A stretch of 6,412 nucleotides of DNA from the NCBI GenBank assembly GCA_027023175.1, contig JALVWW010000319.1:1-6412 (forward strand), written 5' to 3'. A program made the position numbers and the translations under genes. Position 1 is the stretch's first letter, and every line of letters begins with the position of its first letter. The DNA comes from Campylobacterales bacterium. Lineage in GTDB: Bacteria > Campylobacterota > Campylobacteria > Campylobacterales > JALSKU01. Below the pieces are notes generated by a model. That model saw only the letters and a list, made by a program, of their open reading frames with translations, ran no database searches and was not told the DNA's origin. This document shows positions 1 through 5,725 of this stretch, piece by piece.

Positions 1-294
1 GAATTTAACTTGCATTTTGCCGATTTAGAAAAAGTTTTTTTTGACAGTTTTACTCTTAGCAGTGATATTGAAATGGATGATATGAATGAATTTTACTTGA
101 GTGATGATTATACAAAAAGAAAGATAGTTTTCTTTGTAAATCAACCCTTCAAACTCATTTCAACTCCTCTTAATACTGTTTCAAAAAGTGAAAAAGGGTA
201 TGATTTGATGACTCAAGGGGTCAGCTTTGTCTTTTTGTTCGCGTTTAAAAAAAGCTTCAATATAAAGGGAAGTTTGAGGATGGAAAATGTCTGA
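1..294 (+). CDS. GH57-family 4-alpha-glucanotransferase/alpha-amylase, C-terminal end (partial)
   Basis: This is the C-terminal 97 residues of a longer protein. The frame is open to the left edge, so the TTG at position 10 is not a credible start. The tail resembles the C-terminal beta-sandwich domain (DUF1926 type) that follows the catalytic barrel in bacterial and archaeal GH57 4-alpha-glucanotransferases and amylases. The fragment opens with EFNLHFADL, like the 'vEfNl' strand of that domain. Residues 56-73 read PLNTVSKSEKGYDLMTQG, matching the family's 'P-I-x-TVSqSEgGfe-x-x-yQG' signature. Such enzymes act in the cytoplasm, moving alpha-1,4-glucan segments between chains or hydrolysing them, often releasing glucose. 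The catalytic part lies outside the window, so transferase and amylase cannot be told apart. The stop overlaps the next gene by 8 bp. The family call rests on motif memory and on the glycogen-gene context. Confidence 0.72.
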   Translation, partial: EFNLHFADLEKVFFDSFTLSSDIEMDDMNEFYLSDDYTKRKIVFFVNQPFKLISTPLNTVSKSEKGYDLMTQGVSFVFLFAFKKSFNIKGSLRMENV

Positions 295-1300
295 GATAAG
301 ATATGACTTGCTTCAAAACGAATATGTTATCATAGCTCCAAACAGACTGACCAGACCAAATTACTACTCATGTGAAGAAAAAAAAGAGAACAAAACAGAA
401 CTATGCCCTTTTTGTGAAGGTCATGAAAATTTAACACCGCCGGAAATTTACTCCATAAAAGATAAAAACGGATGGAGAGTAAGAGTTGTGCCAAATCTTT
501 ACAAAGCTTTGGAGATAGAGGCTGCAAACGGCTTGAAAGAGGATGGTTTTTATGAAAAAAGTGACGGTTTTGGAGCACATGAAATTATCATAGATGCACC
601 AAAACATATAACATATTTTGAAGAGTTGTCGCTTCCTGATATGAAAGAGTGGTTTATGGCTGTAAAGGCAAGAGTGGAGGATTTGAAAAAAGATATAAGG
701 CTTACATATTTTTCTATCTTTAAAAACCAGGGAGAACGCTCAGGTGCTACACTCCCTCATATCCATACTCAACTCATTGCCATGCCTTTGATACCCAAAA
801 ATCAACTTTTACTGCAGTATCACTATTTTGATTATTATAAAAAGCACGGCAGGTCAGTTTTTGAAGATGTGGTGGATTATGAGAGAGAAAAAAATAAAAG
901 AGTTGTTTTGGAAAGTACAAATTTTATCTCTTTTTGCCCCTATGGAAGCAGATATGCTTTTGAAACAGTCATTATGCCAAAAGTTCCGATATCATCCATC
1001 TGCTCTTTTGAAAATGATAAAATGCAAGAATTTTTAAAATTGCTAAAGGATAGTTTGATACTTTTGAGAAAACAGATAGGAGAATTTGACTATAACCTGT
1101 TTTTTAAAAATCCTCCAATGCAAAAAAACTATGAGAGTGAAGATTTTTTTGATGATATTGACAAATTTTTTAGATTTCATGCTGTCGTTGTTCCAAGACT
1201 TTACAAAACGGGAGGATTTGAGATAGAGTCTCAAATGCATATCAATCCTCTTTTGCCTGAGAGTGCCGTAAAACTTCTAAGGGAAACAATTTTATCATGA
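287..1300 (+). CDS. galT: GalT-family (HIT superfamily) sugar-1-phosphate nucleotidylyltransferase
   Basis: The 337-residue protein has the usual length for galactose-1-phosphate uridylyltransferase relatives. Visible landmarks are the zinc pair C40-P-F-C43; GAHEIIID at 96-103 followed by H107, which aligns with the third zinc ligand of the E. coli enzyme; and the active-site segment SGATLPHIHTQ at 152-162. In that segment H158 should bind zinc and H160 should be the nucleophile that carries the nucleotidyl group. The C-terminal part (VVPRL at 301-305, GGFE at 309-312, then INPLLPE) also fits the family. The usual HPH is HIH here. The ATG at 287 has GAGGA at 276-280 as ribosome binding site, 6 nt upstream, and overlaps the preceding gene. 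Known family reactions are UMP exchange between UDP-glucose and galactose-1-phosphate, and ADP-glucose phosphorolysis in a plant relative. With no galK or galE nearby and glycogen genes on both sides, a role in ADP- or UDP-glucose metabolism is plausible. The substrate is unproven. Confidence 0.85.
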   Translation: MSEIRYDLLQNEYVIIAPNRLTRPNYYSCEEKKENKTELCPFCEGHENLTPPEIYSIKDKNGWRVRVVPNLYKALEIEAANGLKEDGFYEKSDGFGAHEIIIDAPKHITYFEELSLPDMKEWFMAVKARVEDLKKDIRLTYFSIFKNQGERSGATLPHIHTQLIAMPLIPKNQLLLQYHYFDYYKKHGRSVFEDVVDYEREKNKRVVLESTNFISFCPYGSRYAFETVIMPKVPISSICSFENDKMQEFLKLLKDSLILLRKQIGEFDYNLFFKNPPMQKNYESEDFFDDIDKFFRFHAVVVPRLYKTGGFEIESQMHINPLLPESAVKLLRETILS

Positions 1301-2109
1301 GCACATTGGTAGTAGATGTAGGCGGCACAAAGCTAAGAAGTGAATATGAAGGTATTTATGAAGAGTATTTGAGCAAAGATAAGGAATTGATACCCTTTTT
1401 GGAAGATAAATTAAACAGATACAAAAGTATTGACACCGTTAAAGTCTCGTTTGCCGGACAGGTAAACCAAGGCACCATACTCTCTTCACCAAATATAAAA
1501 ATAAAAGAGAAAAATATAAAAGAGTATTTTGAAAAAAAGTATGGTATTGTTTTTAAAATAGACAATGACTTAAATTGTGCACTTTTGGCTGAATCAAAAA
1601 TAATACCGGAAAAAAATATAGCACTTTTATTTGTGGGAAGCGGAGTAGGCTCGGCTGTTTTGGAAAATGGCTCTATCATAAGAGGTGAAAAAAATATAGC
1701 ATGCGAAATAGGTCATATCCCGTTTAAAAAAGCCCCTTTTCTTTGTGGATGCGGTAAAGATAACTGCATAGAGATATTTTCCGGTGGAGCGGGGCTTGAA
1801 AAGTGGTTTGAATATTATAAAATAGAGTGGATGAGTTTAGATAAAATGAAAAGTAGCAAAGATAAAACAGTAAAACAACTATATGAAAATTTTAAAGAGG
1901 GAGTTTTAAGAGCGGCAGCAACCTTGACTACTCTTTTTAATCCAAAAATTATGGTACTTGGCGGCGGTATTGTCAAGTCCAATCCTTTCATTTTGGATAT
2001 AATAAAAAACGAATTGGAAAAATATGCTTTAAAAGAGAGTTTAAAAGAGCTTGAGATAGTAATAAGTGATATAAAAAATGCATCACTTGAAGGAGCTAAA
2101 TTATTATGA
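1297..2109 (+). CDS. ROK-family sugar kinase, probable glucokinase
   Basis: The 270-residue protein is a ROK (repressor/ORF/kinase) family kinase without a DNA-binding N-terminus, so it is an enzyme rather than a repressor. The ATP phosphate loop is DVGGTK at 7-12. SPNIKI at 64-69 and NDLN at 90-93 give the sugar site, with D91 as the expected catalytic base. EIGH at 137-140 gives a sugar-contacting Glu and His. The ROK zinc motif is H140 with C150-x-C152-x4-C157, followed by E159. LGGGIV at 221-226 is the C-terminal nucleotide-binding segment. It is slightly shorter than typical members (about 300) and unusually rich in Lys and Ile. The likely reaction is glucose + ATP to glucose-6-phosphate, recapturing glucose freed from glycogen. 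Other hexoses or N-acetyl sugars cannot be excluded. The start ATG shares ATGA with the galT stop; AAGGGA at 1279-1284 is a rather distant ribosome binding site, so coupled translation is likely. Confidence 0.85.
   Translation: MSTLVVDVGGTKLRSEYEGIYEEYLSKDKELIPFLEDKLNRYKSIDTVKVSFAGQVNQGTILSSPNIKIKEKNIKEYFEKKYGIVFKIDNDLNCALLAESKIIPEKNIALLFVGSGVGSAVLENGSIIRGEKNIACEIGHIPFKKAPFLCGCGKDNCIEIFSGGAGLEKWFEYYKIEWMSLDKMKSSKDKTVKQLYENFKEGVLRAAATLTTLFNPKIMVLGGGIVKSNPFILDIIKNELEKYALKESLKELEIVISDIKNASLEGAKLL
2089..2095 (+). promoter_or_regulatory. Ribosome binding site for the 43-codon small ORF
   Basis: GAAGGAG lies 10 nt before the ATG at 2106. It sits inside the last codons of the ROK kinase gene, so it could be coding by chance, since the EGAKLL ending it encodes is normal for ROK proteins. 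It is nevertheless one of the best Shine-Dalgarno matches in the window and supports translation of the small ORF. Confidence 0.5.
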
Positions 2110-2237
2110 AACACTTATATTTTCCAAATAAACAAATAAAAATAAAAACTATAAGTGTTTCTCTTGCCAAAGGCAAAGCTTTAGTGAGAGGAATTTTTGC
2201 TGAAGCTTGCTTTAGTAAAAAGGAGATTGTTAGATGA
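2106..2237 (+). CDS. Candidate small protein (43 aa) filling the kinase-glgA gap
   Basis: I do not recognise this ORF. Its ATG at 2106 shares ATGA with the stop of the ROK kinase gene, and its TGA at 2235-2237 shares ATGA with the start of glgA. A strong ribosome binding site (AAGGAG, 2090-2095) lies 10 nt upstream. The peptide begins MKHLYFPNKQ and ends SKKEIVR. It is very basic (8 Lys and 2 Arg against 2 Glu), has one Cys (C35), and shows no signal peptide or membrane segment; residues 25-36 are the most hydrophobic stretch. Exact fit at both ends to the overlap style of the operon is the main argument that it is translated. It could be a small regulator or partner of the glycogen enzymes, a leader peptide coupling glgA translation to the upstream genes, or a chance reading frame through a structured spacer. 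The perfect inverted repeat inside it favours an RNA-level role. Confidence 0.45.
   Translation: MKHLYFPNKQIKIKTISVSLAKGKALVRGIFAEACFSKKEIVR
2108..2161 (+). repeat. Perfect 12-bp inverted repeat (possible mRNA hairpin) before glgA
   Basis: GAAACACTTATA at 2108-2119 is exactly complementary to TATAAGTGTTTC at 2150-2161, separated by a 30-nt A-rich loop. It begins at the ROK kinase stop codon. No T-run follows the 3' arm, so it does not look like a Rho-independent terminator; a stabilising or processing hairpin, or a protein-binding site, is more likely. A second small hairpin, TTGCC/GGCAA around an AAA loop (2164-2176), follows directly. Confidence 0.6.
2220..2225 (+). promoter_or_regulatory. 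Ribosome binding site of glgA
   Basis: AAGGAG lies 8 nt before the glgA ATG at 2234, a near-ideal Shine-Dalgarno sequence and spacing that fixes the glgA start. UCUCUU at 2160-2165 could pair with AGGAGA at 2221-2226 (one G-U pair), so access to the site might be modulated by RNA folding. Confidence 0.75.
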
Positions 2238-3682
2238 ATATTTTATTTGTGTCAAGTGAGGTTACTCCTTTTGCTAAAACAGGAGGGTTAGCTGATGTGA
2301 GCGGAGCTTTACCTAAGGCTCTTGCCAAACTCGGTGATAATGTAAAAGTAGTGATGCCAAGATATTACCGAATAGACAGAAACAAGTTGGAAAAGCTGCC
2401 TATAGCACTTGGAGTGGATATGGGAAGCCTGGGTGAAGTTTGGTGCGGTGTTTACAAAAGTACACTCCCAAAAAGCAGTGTGGAGATATACTTTATCGAG
2501 CATGAAGGGTACTATGGAAGAAGCGGATTGTATGATGAAAACGGTGTAGCTTATGAGGACAATGATATAAGATTTATCTTTCTATCAAAAGCTTCTTTGA
2601 AGCTCTCTTTAGCTTTGGATTTTAAGCCTGATATCGTTCATGCCAATGACTGGCACAGTGCACCCATGCCTATACTTTTAAAAACAGTTTATGAAAATAA
2701 CGACTTTTTTAAAAATACCAAATCTGTTTTAACTATCCACAACTTGCAGCATCAGGGTTTTTTTGATAAACGGGCTATGGATATATTAGGTGTCGGATGG
2801 GAGCATTTCAACCAATATGCACTGGAAGCTTTGGGTGGAGTAAATATCCTAAAAGGAGGTATTGCATTTTGCGATGCTTTGACAACAGTGAGTGAAAAAT
2901 ATGCCCAAGAGATACAAACCGACGAGTATGGATTTGGTTTGCAAGAGCATATAAAGATATACTCATACAAGCTATTTGGTATTTTAAACGGTGTTGATTA
3001 TGAAGAGTGGAATCCTGAACATGACAAATATATCACTCAAAATTACAGTGTCGATACCCTCGAAGATAAGATAGAAAATAAAAGAGATTTGCAGGGTATT
3101 TTTGACCTTGTTCCAAGTGATGAAGTTGCTCTTATCGGTTTTGTAGGAAGGTTTGCTAAACAAAAAGGTATAGAGCTTATAGCTTCCTGCATAGAGGGGC
3201 TTTTGCAGCTTGATGTGCAAATGGTGATGTTAGGCAGTGGTGAAAAGTGGGCTGAAGGATTTTTCAGCGATATAGCTAAAAGATATCCCGAGAGATTTGG
3301 CTGCTATGTGGGGTACAGTGAAGAGTTGGCTCACAAGATAGAAGCCGGAAGTGATATGTTTTTGATGCCTTCGCTATTTGAGCCTTGTGGGCTTAACCAA
3401 ATATACTCTTTAAGATATGGAACTTTACCGATTGTTAGAGCTACCGGAGGACTTGACGATACGATAGTGAATTATGATAAAAAGAGTGACAAATCAAACG
3501 GTTTTAAATTTTATGAAGCAAGTGCCCATGCTTTGTATCATACTGTAAAATGGGCTGTAGAAGTTTATAAAGATGAAAAAGATGAGTTTGTAAAAATGCA
3601 AAAAAGAGCCATGAAGGAGCACTTTAGCTGGATAGATTCGGCCAAAAAATATCAAAAAGTTTATCTTTGGACTATGAAATGA
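2234..3682 (+). CDS. glgA: Glycogen synthase (ADP-glucose-dependent, GT5)
   Basis: GlgA transfers glucose from ADP-glucose to the non-reducing end of an alpha-1,4-glucan chain in the cytoplasm. The 482-residue length matches the bacterial family (about 477). The N-terminal GT-B domain begins with the ADP-glucose motif KTGGLADVSGALPKAL at 15-30, including K15. HANDWH at 136-141 and TIHNLQHQG at 167-175 are further conserved segments, and LNGVDYEEWNP at 251-261 lies near the domain junction. The C-terminal domain has GRFAKQKG at 305-312 (R306 and K311 match the phosphate-contacting Arg and Lys), EPCGLNQ at 383-389 with the key Glu383, and RYGTLPIVRATGGLDDT at 394-410. All expected catalytic residues are present, so the enzyme should be active. 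The start is set by AAGGAG 8 nt upstream. Its stop shares ATGA with the preferred start of glgB, so synthase and branching enzyme are probably co-translated. Confidence 0.97.
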   Translation: MNILFVSSEVTPFAKTGGLADVSGALPKALAKLGDNVKVVMPRYYRIDRNKLEKLPIALGVDMGSLGEVWCGVYKSTLPKSSVEIYFIEHEGYYGRSGLYDENGVAYEDNDIRFIFLSKASLKLSLALDFKPDIVHANDWHSAPMPILLKTVYENNDFFKNTKSVLTIHNLQHQGFFDKRAMDILGVGWEHFNQYALEALGGVNILKGGIAFCDALTTVSEKYAQEIQTDEYGFGLQEHIKIYSYKLFGILNGVDYEEWNPEHDKYITQNYSVDTLEDKIENKRDLQGIFDLVPSDEVALIGFVGRFAKQKGIELIASCIEGLLQLDVQMVMLGSGEKWAEGFFSDIAKRYPERFGCYVGYSEELAHKIEAGSDMFLMPSLFEPCGLNQIYSLRYGTLPIVRATGGLDDTIVNYDKKSDKSNGFKFYEASAHALYHTVKWAVEVYKDEKDEFVKMQKRAMKEHFSWIDSAKKYQKVYLWTMK

Positions 3683-5583
3683 TTTATTATGATGTCACAA
3701 GATTTAGCGATATGGATATATATCTTTTCAAAGAGGGAACTCATACCAAACTTTATGATAAATTCGGCTCTCATTTTATGCAAAGAGAGGGTAAAGAAGG
3801 TATCTATTTTGCCCTCTGGGCTCCAAATGCGAAGTATGTGAGCGTCGTAGCTGATTTTAACCGTTATGATGCCTCAAAACATCCTTTAAAACTTAGAGAT
3901 GACAGCTCAGGAATATGGGAAGGTTTTATCGAAGGGGTAAAAGAGGGTGTAACATATAAATATCATATAACTTCAAAGATAGAGGATAAAACTTTTTTAA
4001 AAACAGACCCTTACGGATTTTACTGTGAAAAACCTCCAAGGTCGGCTTCTGTGATATATGATATAGAGGGATTTAAGTGGGGTGATAAAAGTTGGATGCA
4101 AAAAAGAGGTGAAGTAAATGCCCATGATAAGCCTATAAGTATATATGAAGTACATCTTGGCTCTTGGAGAAAAAAAGAAAACGGAGAATTTTTAAACTAC
4201 AAAGAGGCGGCACTTGAACTTAGCAAATATGTTAAGTCGCTAAATTATACTCATATAGAGCTTATGCCGATTACCGAGTATCCTTTTGAGGGTTCTTGGG
4301 GGTATCAAGTGACAGGATATTTTGCTCCGACTGCAAGATACGGGACTCCAAAAGAGTTTATGGAGTTTGTTGACATCATGCATAAAAACGGTATCGGAGT
4401 TATACTTGATTGGGTGCCTTCTCATTTTGTTACAGACGGTCATGGACTTAGCAATTTTGACGGTACTTGTCTTTATGAGCATCAAGACCCGCGACTTGGC
4501 TATCATCCCGAGTGGGGGAGTGCTATATTTAACTATGGAAGAAATGAAGTAAGGGCATTTTTGATAAGCAGTGCTTCGTTTTGGTTTGAAAAGTATCATA
4601 TAGACGGTATCAGAGTGGATGCAGTTGCTAGTATGCTCTATCTTAACTATGCAAGAAAAGATGGAGAGTGGATACCGAATAAATATGGCGGAAATGAAAA
4701 TCTCGAAGCGATAGAATTTTTGAAGCAACTAAACTCTTCAGTTTACGGTGAATTTAATGACATAATTATGATAGCCGAAGAGTCAAGTGCATACCCAAAA
4801 GTCTCAAGACCTGTCAGTGAAGGAGGTTTGGGGTTTGGTTTTAAGTGGAATATGGGATGGATGCATGATACTTTGAAATATTTTGCAAAAGATCCCATCT
4901 ATAGAGGGCACCATCAAGAACAGCTTACATTTAGTATATGGTATGCTTTTGATGAAAATTTTGTACTTCCATTAAGTCATGACGAAGTGGTACATATGAA
5001 AGGCTCACTCATCAATAAAATGGCAGGCGATGACAACCAAAAATTTGCCAACCTAAGAGCCATGTTTGCTTATATGATAGCACATCCGGGTAAAAAACTC
5101 CTTTTTATGGGAGGAGAGTTTGCGCAGTATAAAGAGTGGGACTATAAAGGCAGTTTGCAATGGGAATTGCTTGATAACCCAAGGCATAAAGGGCTTTTGA
5201 AGATGCTAGCAACCTTAAATCTTTTGTATAAAAAAGAAAAAGCACTCCATAAATATGACTCAGAGCACAAAGGTTTTGAGTGGATAGAGCGAACTGATAG
5301 TACTCACAATACCATCTCATTTTTTAGAAAAAGTGATAATGTGGATGAAACCATCATAGTCGTATGTAATTTTGCCGATAGAAAAAGAGAAAATTATAGA
5401 GTTGCGGTACCAAAAGAGGGGAGTTACAAAATGATTTTCAACTCTCAAGATGATAGATATGAGGGTTGGAATTACGATAATGAGGGTATTTACAACTCAG
5501 AAAAAGTTTTAGCTTGGGGTAGAGAAAACTCTATAAGCTTCGATATGCCCGCTCTTGGAGTGGTTTATTTTAAGGCTATTTAA
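3679..5583 (+). CDS. glgB: 1,4-alpha-glucan branching enzyme (GH13)
   Basis: GlgB cuts alpha-1,4 chains and reattaches the segment through an alpha-1,6 bond, branching the GlgA product. I start it at the ATG at 3679 (634 aa), which overlaps the glgA stop as ATGA. A longer frame from the TTG at 3667 adds only four residues. A clear ribosome binding site is missing (only TTTGGA at 3667-3672), so translation is probably coupled to glgA. Residues from about 13 (DIYLFKEGTH) lead into a CBM48-like domain (WAPNAKYVSVVADFN, 47-61). The GH13 barrel has EVHLGSW at 157-163, DWVPSHF at 244-250, GIRVDAVASM with nucleophile D314, IAEESSAYP with acid/base E367, and LSHDEVVH with D435. A C-terminal all-beta domain closes the protein. 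It has one N-terminal module, about 90 residues shorter than the two-module E. coli enzyme (728 aa), as in many bacteria. No key residue is missing. Confidence 0.97.
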   Translation: MIYYDVTRFSDMDIYLFKEGTHTKLYDKFGSHFMQREGKEGIYFALWAPNAKYVSVVADFNRYDASKHPLKLRDDSSGIWEGFIEGVKEGVTYKYHITSKIEDKTFLKTDPYGFYCEKPPRSASVIYDIEGFKWGDKSWMQKRGEVNAHDKPISIYEVHLGSWRKKENGEFLNYKEAALELSKYVKSLNYTHIELMPITEYPFEGSWGYQVTGYFAPTARYGTPKEFMEFVDIMHKNGIGVILDWVPSHFVTDGHGLSNFDGTCLYEHQDPRLGYHPEWGSAIFNYGRNEVRAFLISSASFWFEKYHIDGIRVDAVASMLYLNYARKDGEWIPNKYGGNENLEAIEFLKQLNSSVYGEFNDIIMIAEESSAYPKVSRPVSEGGLGFGFKWNMGWMHDTLKYFAKDPIYRGHHQEQLTFSIWYAFDENFVLPLSHDEVVHMKGSLINKMAGDDNQKFANLRAMFAYMIAHPGKKLLFMGGEFAQYKEWDYKGSLQWELLDNPRHKGLLKMLATLNLLYKKEKALHKYDSEHKGFEWIERTDSTHNTISFFRKSDNVDETIIVVCNFADRKRENYRVAVPKEGSYKMIFNSQDDRYEGWNYDNEGIYNSEKVLAWGRENSISFDMPALGVVYFKAI

Positions 5584-5607
5584 GAGTCTATAAAGAAACT
5601 CTCTTTG

Positions 5608-5622
5608 TGTAAAATTGTTACA
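5608..5622. promoter_or_regulatory. Small palindrome in the glgB-mtnK gap, possible operator
   Basis: TGTAA and TTACA are inverted 5-bp arms around a 5-nt centre, about 100 nt before the mtnK start. The form resembles a dimeric repressor site, but short AT-rich palindromes arise easily by chance in DNA of this composition and no regulator is suggested by the window. Confidence 0.2.
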
Positions 5623-5648
5623 TTATTGTTCTAAAATACTTTAAAATC

Positions 5649-5687
5649 TTCTTTTTTATCTTTATTTAATATTTCTAGGCGTATGAT
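5649..5687 (+). promoter_or_regulatory. Possible mtnK promoter (T-rich tract and TATGAT)
   Basis: A T-rich stretch (5649-5675) precedes TATGAT at 5682-5687, a 5/6 match to the sigma-70 -10 box. Campylobacterota promoters commonly show T-rich upstream DNA with a poor or absent -35 box, as here. Transcription would start near 5694 and leave a leader of roughly 30 nt. TAAAAT at 5642-5647 is a competing -10 candidate. A promoter somewhere in this 142-nt gap is likely because the next gene belongs to another pathway; its exact position is a guess. Confidence 0.3.
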
Positions 5688-5714
5688 GAGTTATGTAGGA
5701 ACATATCTATATCT

Positions 5715-5720
5715 AAAGGA
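5715..5720 (+). promoter_or_regulatory. Ribosome binding site deciding the mtnK start
   Basis: AAAGGA lies 5 nt before the ATG at 5726. Another in-frame ATG at 5720 overlaps this site and would have no proper spacing, so 5726 is the preferred start. Confidence 0.6.
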
Positions 5721-5725
5721 TGATA

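Noticed and set aside
10..12. TTG at 10 as the start of a 94-aa protein
   Set aside because: The frame is open to the window edge and the content is the C-terminal domain of a larger GH57 enzyme, so the true start is upstream.
378..385. A8 in galT, and similar runs such as T8 at 35-42 and T7 at 2758-2764, as phase-variation tracts
   Set aside because: Runs of 7-8 A or T are expected in such AT-rich coding DNA, the genes are metabolic and intact, and no polyG/polyC tract is present.
1499..1522. Repeated ATAAAAGAG/AAATATAAAAGAG pattern in the ROK gene
   Set aside because: It encodes an ordinary Lys/Ile-rich loop and strand in the kinase and reflects A-rich codon use, not a separate repeat element.
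2164..2192. TTGCCA at 2164-2169 as the -35 box of an internal glgA promoter
   Set aside because: At 16-18 nt spacing the sequence is GAGAGGA-like, with no match to a -10 box.
3667..3681. TTG at 3667 as the glgB start, giving 638 aa and a 16-bp overlap
   Set aside because: The ATG at 3679 is only four codons later, overlaps the glgA stop as ATGA like other junctions, and leaves the conserved N-terminus intact.
4240..4728. 162-aa minus-strand open frame inside glgB
   Set aside because: It lies antisense to conserved GH13 core sequence, shows no recognisable motif, and is explained by low stop frequency opposite this codon usage.
5583..5607. AGAGT/ACTCT inverted repeat just after glgB as a Rho-independent terminator
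   Set aside because: The stem is only 5 bp with little G+C and the following bases (CTTTGTGTAAAA) are not a T-run.
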